Source: Stieleria bergensis
GTDB lineage: Bacteria > Planctomycetota > Planctomycetia > Pirellulales > Pirellulaceae
Length of the DNA stretch: 64,000 nucleotides
Reading direction: 5' to 3'
Assembly (NCBI GenBank): GCA_007745635.1
Contig: CP036272.1
Span: 5,788,816 to 5,852,815, forward strand
Shown: positions 1 through 10,183 of the stretch, piece by piece
How the letters are laid out: every line of letters starts with the position of its first letter
Position numbering within the stretch: position 1 is the stretch's first letter
Position numbers and translations under genes: made by a program
The notes under the pieces: generated by a model
Database searches by the model: none
Seen by the model: the letters and a program-made list of their open reading frames with translations, nothing else
Told to the model about the DNA's origin: nothing

Positions 1-504
1 AGGGCAAGGCAAGGAGAGCATAGCGCAGTGAGAAACCAGCTGCCCTGACACCTGCGACGCCCAACCGGACGCCGCCAGCAGAAACACGCCCCACTGCGTC
101 GACAAGAAACAAACGTCCGTCGCTTAAAGCGAGCAAGTCACAGAACGACCTCGCAGGTGCAACGGGCTTCTGCGTCCCGGTTTACTGTCGCTCCTTCGCA
201 ACGGGTGCTTCACCGGCAGCTAAGTGCTGCTGCCCCCTCCGAGGCCAAGAACTGATGCACCCTCGATCACAGAGCAGAGGATCGAAGGAACACTCAGCGC
301 CCGCTGAGTTCTTGGCCTGTAGTGTTTCTGGCCTGTAGTGTTTTGATCTTCCGCGCCACGCTAACGATTGATACCGAACGCACGGCCAGAACGGCCGATC
401 GAAACCGGGCCGCGAATGCTTGCACCCAATCCAGGAAAGCAGGGTCAATTGGAGTCACTTTCTGGCCATCGGGGCGGTGAAAGCGAGAGCACCTTAGAAA
501 CGAA
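1..504. other. Left-edge region without a supported gene
   Basis: No reading frame here has a convincing protein. The only structure seen is a 16-bp direct duplication at 313-344 (unit tggcctgtagtgtttc), of the kind found at many gene ends in this window. The region lies downstream of a minus-strand tRNA terminator. A gene truncated by the window edge cannot be excluded. Confidence 0.5.
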
Positions 505-539
505 GAAACCCCGCAAAACACTGAGTTTTACGGGGTTTC
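505..539 (-). terminator. Rho-independent terminator after tRNA-Val
   Basis: A near-perfect inverted repeat with arms about 507-519 and 525-537 (AAACCCCG and CGGGGTTT plus the inner CAAAAC/GTTTT pairing) has a five-base loop and is followed on the minus strand by a T-rich run. It begins 7 bases beyond the tRNA 3' end, in the right place and orientation to end the tRNA transcript. Confidence 0.75.
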
Positions 540-545
540 CGGAAG

Positions 546-619
<74 letters not shown>

Positions 620-1162
620 GATTTAAGGGTGGCGAGGTCAGGGGCTGACATGTAACCGAACCTTCCTACTCGCTGAGGGGCGATAGTTTGGTTGACCTCC
701 GTGGAATCGTCAAGGCGTGCGGGAAGTTTTCTTCCTAGGCTGGGAATCCTTTGGCAGGTGTCGCAACTCCCTTGCGGAATCCGCTGGCGTCGCTGCCGCT
801 CACGGTGAGGAAAGGGGCTAATCTTTCACTGGTCTGGCCGCCCAAACCGACCGACGTCAGCACAGTCACCCTGACCGTTAACGGTCAGCCGACCGGTGAT
901 TCTACCCTCCACAGGATAGGAATTTCCCGCCTGATTGTGCCAAGCGGCTTTTTGTGCGATCCGTGGACCCAACCGCCGAACTCGGCCGATAACAGAAACG
1001 TTGCACTGCCCACTCCATTGACTGAATGCCGCGTGGGGCAAGCAGCGTCGCACCGATTTCAAGCACAAATCAGATCAGAGACTTGTGCAGACTGTACAAA
1101 CCGTGGCCGCGTGACGCCTCCTGGATCGTCACTCCGCCTCCTTCAAATTCACACGCTGACCC
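620..1162. other. Intergenic region between tRNA-Val and small membrane protein gene
   Basis: A plus-strand open frame runs through 751-1257 but its product has no hydrophobic pattern, motif or family resemblance, and it overlaps the better-supported gene at 1163. I treat the region as non-coding; it presumably holds the tRNA promoter at its left end (minus strand) and the promoter of the 1163 gene at its right end. Confidence 0.45.
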
Positions 1163-1447
1163 ATGTCCTTCTATCGCAACCGCTACTTCCTGTTTGGCTT
1201 ATTGCTGATCCTGCTGGGACTGCAATTCCGACGCGTGGAATCGTTTGTCCTGAGTGAACCCGCCACTCGAATGGCCGCCAAAATCACCAAAACTCCGATC
1301 CCCGGAGAAGATGATGTGATTGTGCAATCACTCGATCCAGCAATCACCAAACGAGTCACACCACCCCGCTGGCTGGGCAGCTGCATGATCGCGGTCGGAA
1401 GCATTGTCACCTTGCACGCCTTGGCGATCCCCAAACATGGCGGCTAA
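1163..1447 (+). CDS. Small two-segment membrane protein, unknown function
   Basis: This encodes 94 residues. A hydrophobic segment near residues 7-22 is followed by RR, which suggests an N-terminal membrane anchor. A polar middle (about 30-70) leads to a second hydrophobic segment (about 73-88) near the C-terminus. The shape is of a short two-pass inner-membrane protein with a roughly 45-residue loop. No family was recognised. The gene stands alone and is followed by a good terminator at 1567. Its last codons and stop lie in a 17-bp tandem duplication. The hydrophobic pattern and downstream terminator favour a real gene; function is unknown. Confidence 0.6.
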   Translation: MSFYRNRYFLFGLLLILLGLQFRRVESFVLSEPATRMAAKITKTPIPGEDDVIVQSLDPAITKRVTPPRWLGSCMIAVGSIVTLHALAIPKHGG

Positions 1448-1480
1448 ACAAACTGGGCGGCTAAACAAACTGGGCGGCTC
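1438..1480 (+). repeat. 17-bp tandem duplication spanning a stop codon
   Basis: Two full copies (1438-1454 and 1455-1471, unit t/gggcggctaaacaaact) and half a third. The gene's TAA at 1445-1447 lies inside copy one and recurs 17 bases later, in a different frame. Confidence 0.9.
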
Positions 1481-1566
1481 ATCCAAATGAGTGAGGGCTG
1501 AACACACCACTGCGGACCGCTCTGCACCGACCCCTCCTATGCCCCCTCGTGCGACCCCAACACAAC

Positions 1567-1598
1567 GCCCAGGCTGATGATTCCAGCCTGGGCTTTTC
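1567..1598 (+). terminator. Rho-independent terminator
   Basis: A perfect 10-bp stem, GCCCAGGCTG (1567-1576) and CAGCCTGGGC (1584-1593), with a 7-base loop is followed by TTTT. It lies 120 bases after the stop of the small membrane protein and should end that transcript. Confidence 0.8.
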
Positions 1599-1599
1599 A

Positions 1600-1770
1600 A
1601 TTGGCCCCGCGTCTTTATTGGCCCCGCGTCGCCTCACAGCGCGTGCTCTCAGCGGGCTGATTCGCTCAACTCTGGACTCTCCATCGAACGCCGACTCCGG
1701 GCGTTTACCAGCAAGCACTCAGGACAGTGCCCCTGCCTGACAACCTTCAGTGCCCCTGTCTGACGACCTT
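1600..1770. repeat. Two short tandem duplications (17 bp and 23 bp)
   Basis: attggccccgcgtc recurs at 1600 and 1617 (17-bp period), and a 23-bp unit starting cagtgcccctg occupies 1725-1747 and 1748-1770 with two mismatches. Both are in the non-coding gap 1448-1977, in which nothing else was identified besides the terminator. Confidence 0.8.
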
Positions 1771-1977
1771 CAGTCGCGTCGATGCACGAAAACCTCACTA
1801 AACAGGAACTAGGGGACTCTGGGCACCGCTAGTGGAGAACTGATTTGCTAGCAACCTTCAAACTGGGTAAGCTCCAACTGCGGTCATCCTCACGGGGCAT
1901 TTGTAAATGGCTTGATCCGCTTTCTGGCTCGCACTGGATGCTGCGGCTCCTGCCTTACCTCCAACCACCACGTCAAC

Positions 1978-2400
1978 ATGCACCGGGACGACAAAACCGA
2001 CGATTTCGTCAGTTATCGAACGGAAGCCAATCGAATCACAGCGACCCCGAACCTGAGCCTCCTGGCACAGCCGTCGGAATCGGAGGCTTTTTCAAAGAGT
2101 GTTGACCGAGCGCTGTCCGATTGGCTTTCCGGCGGGCTCGCCGATGCCAATTCCTCCGATGCCAGCGTGATTGAGCCTTCCAGCGGGGTGCTAGAAATCG
2201 ACCTTCACCTGGTCTCTCGCATCAACAGCATGGGCTTGAACAGCCTGATCTCCGTCCAGACCCTCGCCAGACACGCGGGCGTGCGTCTGGAATTGAGCGG
2301 CGTGTGTACAGAAGTTCGCGAAGTCTTTCGCATCACGCGTCTGGAACGAATGTTTGAAATCGTCCCCAGTGACGTCAACGCCGGGCTGCAACCGGCCTGA
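1978..2400 (+). CDS. STAS-domain anti-sigma factor antagonist (RsbV/SpoIIAA-like)
   Basis: The 140-residue product has an N-terminal polar tail and a STAS fold from about residue 65 on: a beta strand VLEIDL, then INSMGLNSLISV, then VRLELSG and the closing helix. In RsbV and SpoIIAA the loop is D-S-x-G and its first serine is phosphorylated by the partner kinase; here it reads N83-S84-M85-G86, so Ser84 is the likely phosphosite although the preceding Asp is Asn. An RsbW-like kinase gene follows at 2747, so the two probably form a partner-switching pair controlling a sigma factor or another output. An upstream in-frame start at 1912 exists, but the extension does not resemble the family, so ATG 1978 is preferred. 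Confidence 0.8.
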   Translation: MHRDDKTDDFVSYRTEANRITATPNLSLLAQPSESEAFSKSVDRALSDWLSGGLADANSSDASVIEPSSGVLEIDLHLVSRINSMGLNSLISVQTLARHAGVRLELSGVCTEVREVFRITRLERMFEIVPSDVNAGLQPA

Positions 2401-2746
2401 TTGCCAACCAGCGCTGAGCTGGGAATGCAACTTCCGGTGACTTCAATCACGCTGTGCTTCTCATCACGACAGTGTTTCTTAACAACACAGCGATCCACCG
2501 AACGCAGTGACCGGTGCACACAATCCGGCCCAGCAATCCGGCCCCTCCATTCTGGCGACACCACTCAAATCGCCGCCGCTGCTGAGAGCCTGTTTCACGG
2601 CGTCCAAGAAACTGGTATCTTATAGGCCTGTTTCCGTCGCTTGATTCCCCTGGCAGACTGCGTGGGTTAGCTCCCATCGTAGAAGACGCGGCCATCTCCA
2701 TCGACGAACTTCATCACCTCTCTCACTTACCGTCACGGTCGATGGC
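2401..2746. other. Intergenic region before the RsbW-like gene
   Basis: No gene is supported. A weak promoter-like pair, TTCACG (2594-2599) and TATCTT (2616-2621) with 16-base spacing, lies about 125 bases before the kinase start; this is a guess from matching four of six consensus bases in each box. Confidence 0.35.
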
Positions 2747-3190
2747 ATGACATCGGACGCAGAAGTCTGGAAACTGCAGCAAGAGATCCCTAGCGATCCG
2801 AGCATCGGTAGTGGATTGATTCAGCCTCTGCTTGAGGCGATGACGCAATTTGAATGGGAAGATCTCGATCTCTTTCGCGTGCAACTTGCCTACGAAGAGG
2901 CGATCACCAACGCGATTCGCCACGGCAATCAACTCTCAGCCGACAAGACGGTTCAAGTTGGCATGCACGTCGATGGTGAACGGTTGGAAATTGAGATCGT
3001 TGACCAAGGTCCTGGCTTTGATCTGAGCAAAGTTCCGGACCCCCGCGACGAAGATCGTTTGGAATGCCCTGGCGGACGCGGCGTGCTACTGATCCACTCG
3101 GTGATGAATCAGGTGCACTACAGCGACCGAGGCAACAAAGTGCGGATGATCAAGATCAAAGGCCAACGCTGCAAAGCGGACGACGCCTAA
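2747..3190 (+). CDS. RsbW-like anti-sigma factor serine kinase
   Basis: This encodes 147 residues forming a GHKL-type (HATPase_c_2) ATP-binding fold. The N-box is EEAITNAIRHG (50-60) with Asn55, the G1 box DQGPGF (86-91) and the G2 box GGRGVLLI (109-116). Small free-standing kinases of this type phosphorylate a STAS antagonist on serine and bind a sigma factor or response-regulator output in the cytoplasm. The STAS gene 346 bases upstream is the obvious substrate. No sigma factor of the SigB/SigF type is adjacent, so the controlled target is probably elsewhere. The stop is touched by an imperfect 14-bp duplication (3189-3216). Confidence 0.88.
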   Translation: MTSDAEVWKLQQEIPSDPSIGSGLIQPLLEAMTQFEWEDLDLFRVQLAYEEAITNAIRHGNQLSADKTVQVGMHVDGERLEIEIVDQGPGFDLSKVPDPRDEDRLECPGGRGVLLIHSVMNQVHYSDRGNKVRMIKIKGQRCKADDA

Positions 3191-3209
3191 ATCTGCCAAG
3201 CGAAATCTG

Positions 3210-4568
3210 CTAGGCAGTTGTCGGCTCAAGTCCATTCATGGTTGTGGTTCCACTGCTGAAGCGATCAAGCGACAAGCCGGTTTGCTGCAGGATGGAAACA
3301 TAGAGATTCGCCAGCGGATAATTCTTGGTCTTACTGAATGCCAAGTGCTGCCCGTGACGGAATCCACCGCCACCGATCAAGACTGGCATGTTACGGTTAT
3401 CGTGACTCGATGCGTTGCCAAGATTACTGGTCAGCAGCACGCTCGTATGATCCAGCAGTGATCCATTGGGCTCATCAACGCCGCCGAGGTCACGCAGGAA
3501 GTCACCGTACGTGCCCACGATCTGCTCTTCGATCAACGACAACTGTTCCATCTTGTCTTCGTTGCGACCGTGGTGGCTGAGCGTGTGATAGCCTTCTTGA
3601 ACGCCTTCAATTGGAACCCGTGGATTGCCTCCAGGCACGTGCAAGGTGATGAACCGCGTAGAATCGGTTTGCAGGGCGAGCTTCATGACCTGCATCATCA
3701 TTGCTTGCCGACCGATCAAGTCATTCCCACCCGGCTGAACGGGCATCTTCATGTCGACCTTGGGCTTTGGCAACTTGGCCCATTGCTGGTTAGACGCCAT
3801 GAACCGTTCCAGCTCTCGCACACTGGTAAAGAACTCATCCAAGCGATTTCGGTCGCCTGCGCCAAGTTGCTGCTGCAACCGCTTCGCATCCTGACCCACG
3901 ACATCCATGATGCTGCGGCCTTCACTGATGCGACGAGCTTGCTGGGCTTGTTCGGTGGGCGACTGATCAACGAACAAACTGGTGAACAGTTTGGCTGGCG
4001 AACTCTCCGCCGAGATCATCGACCCGGTGTCGGTGTAGGACGGACTTTGCGATCCCGATAAACTGAGCACTAGCGCAGGGAACCGAGTCTCACGGCCGAG
4101 TTGCTTGGCCAACAATTGATCCAGCGAAACGGTGTTCTTGGCGCTGCCGCTGTTGCCGATCGGAGTCGCGGTCAAAATGCTGGCTTCGGCACGGTGTCCG
4201 TTGGTGACCTCAGGGTGACTGGAGCCACTGATGATGGTGTAGTCATCACGAATATCTTCTAGGGACTTCAAGTAGCGAGACGACTCATAGCCACGCCCCT
4301 CCTGCTCGGGATTCAGATTGCCAGACAACAATCCCAGCCCCAGAGTCATGGCCACAAAACGGCGCGGGTTGGCTTGTTTTTCGGCCACCTGATCGGCGTT
4401 GGCCTGGCCTGCTGGCTGCATTGCAGAAAGCCATGGCAGTGCCATCGCAACGCCCGAACCACGCAGCAAGGATCGTCTTCGCATGGCTGAACCCACCACC
4501 GCGGCGGCCTTGTTGGGCATGCTGGTCTGTGGGCCTTTATTTGAAGCTGGCTGATTCGTCTTAGTCAT
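3210..4568 (-). CDS. DUF1552 family exported protein
   Basis: The 452-residue protein carries an N-terminal twin-arginine-like leader ([10 protein letters not shown] at 31-40, then a hydrophobic stretch) and the family signature HxxSHH at 328-333 (HTLSHH). DUF1552 proteins, distantly related to the DUF1501 group and the alkaline-phosphatase-like fold, are abundant in planctomycetes and nearly always sit beside a DUF1592-type cytochrome protein, as here: the upstream gene ends 10 bases before this start. The two are surely one transcript. The biochemical role is not established; periplasmic or surface processing of a complex substrate is an inference from export and context. Confidence 0.88.
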   Translation of the reverse strand: MTKTNQPASNKGPQTSMPNKAAAVVGSAMRRRSLLRGSGVAMALPWLSAMQPAGQANADQVAEKQANPRRFVAMTLGLGLLSGNLNPEQEGRGYESSRYLKSLEDIRDDYTIISGSSHPEVTNGHRAEASILTATPIGNSGSAKNTVSLDQLLAKQLGRETRFPALVLSLSGSQSPSYTDTGSMISAESSPAKLFTSLFVDQSPTEQAQQARRISEGRSIMDVVGQDAKRLQQQLGAGDRNRLDEFFTSVRELERFMASNQQWAKLPKPKVDMKMPVQPGGNDLIGRQAMMMQVMKLALQTDSTRFITLHVPGGNPRVPIEGVQEGYHTLSHHGRNEDKMEQLSLIEEQIVGTYGDFLRDLGGVDEPNGSLLDHTSVLLTSNLGNASSHDNRNMPVLIGGGGFRHGQHLAFSKTKNYPLANLYVSILQQTGLSLDRFSSGTTTMNGLEPTTA

Positions 4569-4578
4569 CTTGAAAGGC

Positions 4579-7122
4579 TCACTTGTTAAGGAAAATTGGA
4601 CTGGTCACGGAAGCTTCGATGACCGAACGCAATCCGTACTGTTCGTCTGCTGTTTGAACAACAATCTGGTCCAACGCTTTGCGATCAGCAAACGTCATCT
4701 CACGTCCGGTCGCATAGGTTAGCAACTTGGCGGCAAAGTTCCTGGCCACTTGATCATCATTATCGGCGGCCAGCTCGCGAAACTGTTGAAAGCTTTCAAA
4801 CGGCCGTCCATCGGGCATCTGGTAGGCTGAATCAACTTTTGGACCGCTGCGGAACGAACCTCCTTTGCGAACCAAGTAATTGTCACGCCAGCGTCCAGCG
4901 GGGTCAAAGTGTTCTAAGGCAAAACCGGAGGGATCGATGCGAAGATGACAGGACGCGCACTCAGATTGCGAACGATGTTTTTCCAGAATCTCACGAACGG
5001 TTTTCGCACCGCGAATGTCTGGCTCAATCGCCGGGACACTTTCTGGCGGATCAGGAATCGGTACACCGAGAATCCGGTCGCACAACCAGACGCCGCGAAC
5101 CACTGGCGAGCTGTCTGTCCCATTTGCGGTGACTTTTAACACCGAACCATGGGTCAGCAGGCCGCCGCGATGTGGATGGTCACCCAAGGCCACTCGGCGC
5201 CACTGATCATCTTCGATCTTGTGATCCAGTTCGTAATAGTCCGCCAGTCGATTATTCAACCACGTGAACTTTGCGTCGATCAACTGATGCGCGGGCACAT
5301 TCTCACTGATCAAGGTCTTGATAAACCGCCGCGTCTCCTGAACCATCGATGACTGCACCGTCAAATCGAAGTGACGATACATGCGGCGATCGGGTTCCGT
5401 GAAAGCGATATCGGCCAAATCCAACCACTGGTCGGTAAAATCAGCGACAAAGTGATCGAGGTTGTCACCTTTTAGTAAACGGCGAGTGTGTTTGATCACT
5501 TCGGCCGGATCTTGCAACTTGCCTTCGTCAGCAGCCTTTTTTAGCGTCCAGTCCGGCCCGTGTCCCGTCAACAGGTAACTTAACCGTGTCGCGATCGCGT
5601 GATCATCTAGCCGACCACCGATGGCGTTTCCAGGCAATGCCTTTGCTGTCGAAGCCAGTGTCTGCTTGGCGTCGGCACCGACTTCAGTGAAGTAGATGAA
5701 CCGTGGTGAGCAGAGAATCGCTCGGCAACAATGATACAACACCTCCAGCGGCGGTTGTTTTTCCTCCAGGCCCTGCGAGATCATCGCAAAATAGGGCTTC
5801 ATCACTTGATCGTTTGCCGGTCGGCGAAAGGCACGACTGGCAAACTGGCGGGTGCGACGACGCAGGTCCTGGGCTGGTTGCTGGCTGACCAAAGCGAAGC
5901 GTGCCAGTGCATCGGTGACCGATTCACCACGTCGCGGTTTGGGTGCATCCTTATTTCCAGCCCACTTCACATTCAAGTCCCCGACCAAGGCCTTCCGGAC
6001 TCGATCTGGATCGCCACCGGGAAAGACTTGCGTCAGTGTCAGATGATACATCGCCACGCCGGGCAGGTCCTGTGGTTCGCCTTCACCAAACCCAACCTGT
6101 CCCCCATTGAATCGTCCCAGTTTCAATCGGCGATCTTGTGGACGGATTTCCAAGCGATGGCCGGCTTCCAACCAAGCTCTAAAGGTGTACTCGGAAGCCT
6201 CCGGTGTGGCTTCAAACTCACCAATCCAATTCAACAGCGGAGCACTGGATGTGCACTCACCCGATCGGACACTGCACCAAACACGCTGGCCTTGATCCTC
6301 TGGCCCCTTAATGGACGAGGCATTCAACGCAATGTCATACCAGCCGGACACCTTGACGGTGCTGTTGTTGATCCGTCCATAGAACGGCATCGATGACGAC
6401 CAGACGACGGCGGCGTCTTGGCGAAGTTCCGGTTCGCGGTTGCGCTGCCCTTTGCGTTTGGCAGCAATCCGAGTTGCCGGCAAGTCTAAACGGAACGGTT
6501 GCTCGGGCGAGAACGCTCGTACAAAGGCATAGTCCAAAGCCGCATCAACGATCCGCAAATGGTCTTCTAAGTGATAATACGACATTGACTGAGCTTGCGC
6601 TATGTTGCGAAAGCCATCGGTGCGCTCCTCTTCGGGCATGAGCTCGGCCACGGGAAGATCAACGGCCAGCAGATCATTCAGCGTCCACTCCAACTGATCG
6701 CGCGTCAATCGGCGCGATTGCACACGTCCAATTTGCCGATGCAACTGAGACTGAGATTGGTCGAGCGTTTGCCGCAGCCCCTTGACGAGCTGCGTGTGTT
6801 CACTGGCATCCATTTCACCGGCATCCGGCGGCGGCATTTCGCCATCGTGAATGCGATCAAACACTCGGATCCATTTGAACAGTTCTTTCTCGCTGGCCGG
6901 TCGCTTCAAGACATCCGCGTCCAATGAAGCGACATCGAAACCTCCTTCGCCGTCTTGTCCATCGTGACAGTCAATGCAGTTTTGCTGGACCAGTGCCAAC
7001 AATTGCTCGGGACGATCCGCGAACGCGATCGCTGCGAGACAGAGGCTCCCCAAAGCCAAGACGGAACGGAGTGGTGAAAGGTAAGGCATCATTTGATTGT
7101 GTTGCTGTGTTTGCTTCTTCAC
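4579..7122 (-). CDS. DUF1587/1592/1588/1585 planctomycete cytochrome-type protein
   Basis: The 847-residue product starts with a signal peptide and has a class I cytochrome c-like heme motif CIDCH at 49-53, the usual N-terminal part of this family. The rest matches the DUF1587-DUF1595-DUF1592-DUF1588-DUF1585 order by recognisable blocks: [16 protein letters not shown] near 137-152, RRPANDQV near 435, RLSYLLTG near 515, an LTHGSVL-type block near 660, [19 protein letters not shown] near 735 and the LLTYATGR block near 800. It is thus a periplasmic protein with a heme site. Start GTG 7122 abuts an eight-copy repeat array; a start at the ATG-ATG near 7089-7092 (giving MMPYLSPL) would keep the signal peptide and is a reasonable alternative. 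Confidence 0.88.
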   Translation of the reverse strand: MKKQTQQHNQMMPYLSPLRSVLALGSLCLAAIAFADRPEQLLALVQQNCIDCHDGQDGEGGFDVASLDADVLKRPASEKELFKWIRVFDRIHDGEMPPPDAGEMDASEHTQLVKGLRQTLDQSQSQLHRQIGRVQSRRLTRDQLEWTLNDLLAVDLPVAELMPEEERTDGFRNIAQAQSMSYYHLEDHLRIVDAALDYAFVRAFSPEQPFRLDLPATRIAAKRKGQRNREPELRQDAAVVWSSSMPFYGRINNSTVKVSGWYDIALNASSIKGPEDQGQRVWCSVRSGECTSSAPLLNWIGEFEATPEASEYTFRAWLEAGHRLEIRPQDRRLKLGRFNGGQVGFGEGEPQDLPGVAMYHLTLTQVFPGGDPDRVRKALVGDLNVKWAGNKDAPKPRRGESVTDALARFALVSQQPAQDLRRRTRQFASRAFRRPANDQVMKPYFAMISQGLEEKQPPLEVLYHCCRAILCSPRFIYFTEVGADAKQTLASTAKALPGNAIGGRLDDHAIATRLSYLLTGHGPDWTLKKAADEGKLQDPAEVIKHTRRLLKGDNLDHFVADFTDQWLDLADIAFTEPDRRMYRHFDLTVQSSMVQETRRFIKTLISENVPAHQLIDAKFTWLNNRLADYYELDHKIEDDQWRRVALGDHPHRGGLLTHGSVLKVTANGTDSSPVVRGVWLCDRILGVPIPDPPESVPAIEPDIRGAKTVREILEKHRSQSECASCHLRIDPSGFALEHFDPAGRWRDNYLVRKGGSFRSGPKVDSAYQMPDGRPFESFQQFRELAADNDDQVARNFAAKLLTYATGREMTFADRKALDQIVVQTADEQYGLRSVIEASVTSPIFLNK

Positions 7123-7256
7123 TGAGGTCCTGGCTTCACTGAGGTCCTGGCTTCACTGAGGTCCTGGCTTCGCTGAGGTCCTGGCTTCGCTGAGGTCCTG
7201 GCTTCGCTGAGGTCCTGGCTTCGCTGAGGTCCTGGCTTCGCTGAGGTCCTGGCTTC
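7121..7256. repeat. Eight-copy 17-bp tandem array at a gene start
   Basis: Eight perfect-length copies of [a/g]ctgaggtcctggcttc run from 7121 to 7256. The first three begin with a, the other five with g; otherwise they are identical. The array directly abuts and overlaps by two bases the GTG start of the DUF1592 gene on the minus strand, so it lies exactly where its ribosome-binding site and promoter would be. An approximate inverted half-unit (gaagacctcaagg) follows at 7259. Confidence 0.97.
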
Positions 7257-7803
7257 ATGAAGACCTCAAGGAATGGAAATCAACCAAGCGCTGCGTCAAC
7301 GTTCTAGAACGGGTTCATTCCAGCATGCGATGCTAGGCCAGACGATTCGCCGATGCAAATGCATGGCGAGACAAGTCCAATCGGTGGGCAGGGAGGCGGG
7401 GACCGGCGGGGAAGCTCCGACTTCGCTCTGTGAACTGCAAGCCCTGAGGGACAACCGCCGAGTGCGACCCTCCACCATTATTACCAGTTGACCACCGTTA
7501 CGCTAGGTTTAATGGCAACTCGCCTTCAGCTGACGCGTCCCCAAGCGTGCCGGACTGCAGTTAGAACCGGTAAAATCGTACATCAATCCCGCAGATTGGC
7601 AGCGCTGCGCGACATCGCACGGTCCATTGGGCTTGGCCGCTCAGGCTTGCCGCCAGGAGTCACACCTGCATAGGGAAGCATGTGGCCGCTATATTAGTGC
7701 CACTGCGTGGCCACGCAGGCTGACGAACATTGCGATCGACAGGCCCAGCGAGTCGATTCACCGCCAAGCTGCCGTCTGCAGATTGCCATAAGAGATCCAC
7801 AAC
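7257..7803. other. Intergenic region between divergent genes
   Basis: This separates the minus-strand DUF1592 gene from the plus-strand M50 protease gene and should contain both promoters. Short open frames are present but none has a protein-like composition. No RNA gene or strong hairpin was identified. Confidence 0.4.
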
Positions 7804-8598
7804 ATGCTGCTTTCAGAACCCCAAGAATCCCCCTACGACCTGCGGTTCATACTCCTTGGTTTCCCCGTGCGGATTGCCTGGACGTTTTGGATCGCGGCCT
7901 TGGTGCTGGGCTATAACCTGTGCTATGCCTTCTCCGCTGGAAACCTGACGGTGCCGGCACTGCTGGTCATGTGGTCGGCTTGCATCTTCGCGTCGATCTT
8001 GATTCATGAACTAGGACATGCCTTGGCCTTCCGTCATTACGGCATCAACGCGTCGATTGTGCTGTACCATTTCGGTGGGCTGGCGATCCCCACTAGCTTT
8101 TCCTCGCTGGGTGGTTCGTCGATGCGACTGTCGCCTAAGCAGGACATCGTGATTTCGCTGGCGGGCCCCCTGCTGCAGATCGCCAGCGCGATGGTGATCT
8201 TCTTGTTGATCAGAGTTTCAGGGTACCAGTTTTTGGGGCTGCAACTGTTTCCACAGTTCATCGTAGATTTGCCCTGGATTTCCGAAGGTGAACCGATGCA
8301 GAACCGTGCCATCGATGCGTTGGTCACGTTCTATCTCTACCCCAGTATCATGTGGGCGGTCTTGAACCTGCTTCCGATTTGGCCATTGGATGGCGGACGC
8401 ATCGCCCGGTCGGTGTTTCTGCTCAACCGTGGAACGGAGATTCATTCGCTGTGGCTGAGTGTGATAACCGCTGGCGCCGTCGGCCTGTACTTCATGCGAC
8501 AGCAAGGCAACCAGATGACGGGTCTGTTTTTTCTGATGTTTGCCATCAGCAGTTTTCAAATGATCCAATCCGCCGGTGGCGGGCCGCGGCGGTGGTGA
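7804..8598 (+). CDS. M50 family (site-2 protease-like) intramembrane metalloprotease
   Basis: The 264-residue membrane protein has the zinc-binding HELGH at 68-72 within a hydrophobic segment and the second M50 motif NLLPIWPLDGG at 188-198, whose Asp196 should be the third zinc ligand. About six hydrophobic segments are visible. This matches the minimal site-2 protease core (no PDZ or CBS domain), which cleaves transmembrane helices. Two M16 peptidase genes follow on the same strand, suggesting a proteolysis-related cluster, although the 246-base gap argues for separate transcription. Substrate unknown. Confidence 0.9.
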   Translation: MLLSEPQESPYDLRFILLGFPVRIAWTFWIAALVLGYNLCYAFSAGNLTVPALLVMWSACIFASILIHELGHALAFRHYGINASIVLYHFGGLAIPTSFSSLGGSSMRLSPKQDIVISLAGPLLQIASAMVIFLLIRVSGYQFLGLQLFPQFIVDLPWISEGEPMQNRAIDALVTFYLYPSIMWAVLNLLPIWPLDGGRIARSVFLLNRGTEIHSLWLSVITAGAVGLYFMRQQGNQMTGLFFLMFAISSFQMIQSAGGGPRRW

Positions 8599-8844
8599 CG
8601 GGGTTGCCGTTCCGCCAATAGCTGTGCATCCGCTGGCCTGACAACGGGCCTGTCCCGCACACCGCAGAGTGAATCAGGCGGGCAGCGGTGGCTGGTGCTC
8701 AGTCGCTGGTGACCAATTTCCAGTGGCTCAAGCCCGTGATTTCCTACAGAAAGCGGCAAGATGCTGCTTCTAGCGGCGCCCCCTGTGCTGATTCTGTTTC
8801 TGTTGCGACAATTCAGGCTTCTTCGCTTAGGAAAGACAACACAC

Positions 8845-10107
8845 ATGACCACACCGCTCGCCTCTTCGGACATCCAATCAGAAATCGTGCTGCACCGCAT
8901 GAGCAACGGCATGACAGTGATCGTGCAGCCGATGCCTTGGTTGCGTTCGGCTGCCTTCACACTGTCCTTTCCCGCAGGCATTTGTCAGGAATCCGCCGAT
9001 CGAGCGGGCATTGCGTCCATGACTTGCGAAATGGTCCAGCGTGGGGCGGGCAGTTACAGCAGTCGAGACCTTGTCGCCGCGCAAGACAATTTGGGACTGG
9101 ACCGAAACAGCGGTGTGCTGACCAATGTAGTCTCCTATGGCGCGGCGATGCCTGCAGAATCGTTCGACCAAGCGTTGGGCGTCTACGCGGATATCTTGCG
9201 CCGGCCGCACCTGCCCGCCGACCAACTGGACGATGCGCGGATGATGATGATGCAAGAGCTGCGAGCCATCGAAGACGAACCCTCGCATCGAGTCATGCGC
9301 CGCATCAGACAAATGCGTTACGGCGACCGGCTTGGGCGAGGCCCACAAGGCACCATGGAATCTCTCCAGACCATCAGCCAAGACGATGTTCGCGAGTTCT
9401 TTCAAACCTATTACCAAGCCAACGGAGCCGTCCTGACGGTCGCTGGGAACGTACAACCCAAACAGATCATTGCCACAGCCGAGGCAGAGTTTGGTGATTG
9501 GAAAAGCGGTGACAAAGCAGTCCAGTACGAAGCGGAAAGTTGCCCCGGCTATGACTCGATCGAAATGGAAACAAGCCAGACGCACATCGCCTTTGGTTTC
9601 CCCTGCATCCCGTATGGACACGAGAGATATTTCAAGATGCGAGCGGGCATTGGAATCTTGAGCGATGGCATGAGCAGTCGCTTATTTGACCGAGTCCGCG
9701 AGCAACGTGGATTGTGCTACACCGTTTCGGCGAGCTGCCACTCGCTGCCCAATGCTGCCACCGTTTTTGGCTATGCCGGGACGACTCCCGAACGAGCTCA
9801 AGAAACCTTGGACGTGACGCTGCATGAAGTCAAACACTTGGTGGATGACTTGCAGCAGAGCGAGCTGGATCGCTGGAAAGTGCGTATCGAAAGCGCTCTG
9901 GTGATGGAACAGGAATCCAGCGCCTCTCGCGCGAGCTCACTGGCCAGTGATTTCTTTCAGCTCGGCCGCCCGCTGGAAACCAAAGCCTTAAGCGAGCTGA
10001 TCGAAGCGATCACACTAAAAGACGTGCAAGAGTACTGGACAGAGAATCCGCCCCAGGACTTTCACGTTGTGACGCTTGGACCTCAACCACTGACGGTCAA
10101 TCTGTAA
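8845..10107 (+). CDS. M16 peptidase-like protein lacking the zinc motif
   Basis: The 420-residue product has the two-lobed M16 (pitrilysin/processing-peptidase) layout, with N-terminal block MSNGMTVIVQ and C-terminal-lobe block FGFPCIPYGHERYFKM followed by GMSSRLFDRVREQRGLCYTV (about 275-320). Where active members have HxxEH, this sequence aligns as SMTCE within AGIASMTCEM (near 56-65), so both zinc histidines and the catalytic glutamate are missing. The next gene encodes a complete M16 subunit. That arrangement resembles the alpha/beta pair of mitochondrial processing peptidase and bacterial heteromeric M16 enzymes, in which one subunit only binds substrate. ATG 8845 is preferred over 8761 because homology begins just after it and AGGAAAG lies upstream at 8829. 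Confidence 0.88.
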   Translation: MTTPLASSDIQSEIVLHRMSNGMTVIVQPMPWLRSAAFTLSFPAGICQESADRAGIASMTCEMVQRGAGSYSSRDLVAAQDNLGLDRNSGVLTNVVSYGAAMPAESFDQALGVYADILRRPHLPADQLDDARMMMMQELRAIEDEPSHRVMRRIRQMRYGDRLGRGPQGTMESLQTISQDDVREFFQTYYQANGAVLTVAGNVQPKQIIATAEAEFGDWKSGDKAVQYEAESCPGYDSIEMETSQTHIAFGFPCIPYGHERYFKMRAGIGILSDGMSSRLFDRVREQRGLCYTVSASCHSLPNAATVFGYAGTTPERAQETLDVTLHEVKHLVDDLQQSELDRWKVRIESALVMEQESSASRASSLASDFFQLGRPLETKALSELIEAITLKDVQEYWTENPPQDFHVVTLGPQPLTVNL

Positions 10108-10183
10108 ATCGCCCAAGGCTCTCGGTCCGCCAGAGCCAAGTCTGTCCCTTTTCGAATCTAGCTTTGCGTTACCCGGCATCATT

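Noticed and set aside
751-1257. Plus-strand open frame of 168 codons before the small membrane protein
   Set aside because: Overlaps the 1163 gene by 95 bases and has no family features.
7121-7256. CRISPR array
   Set aside because: Copies are directly adjacent with no spacers, as are the arrays at 24991 and 56525; no cas gene is present.
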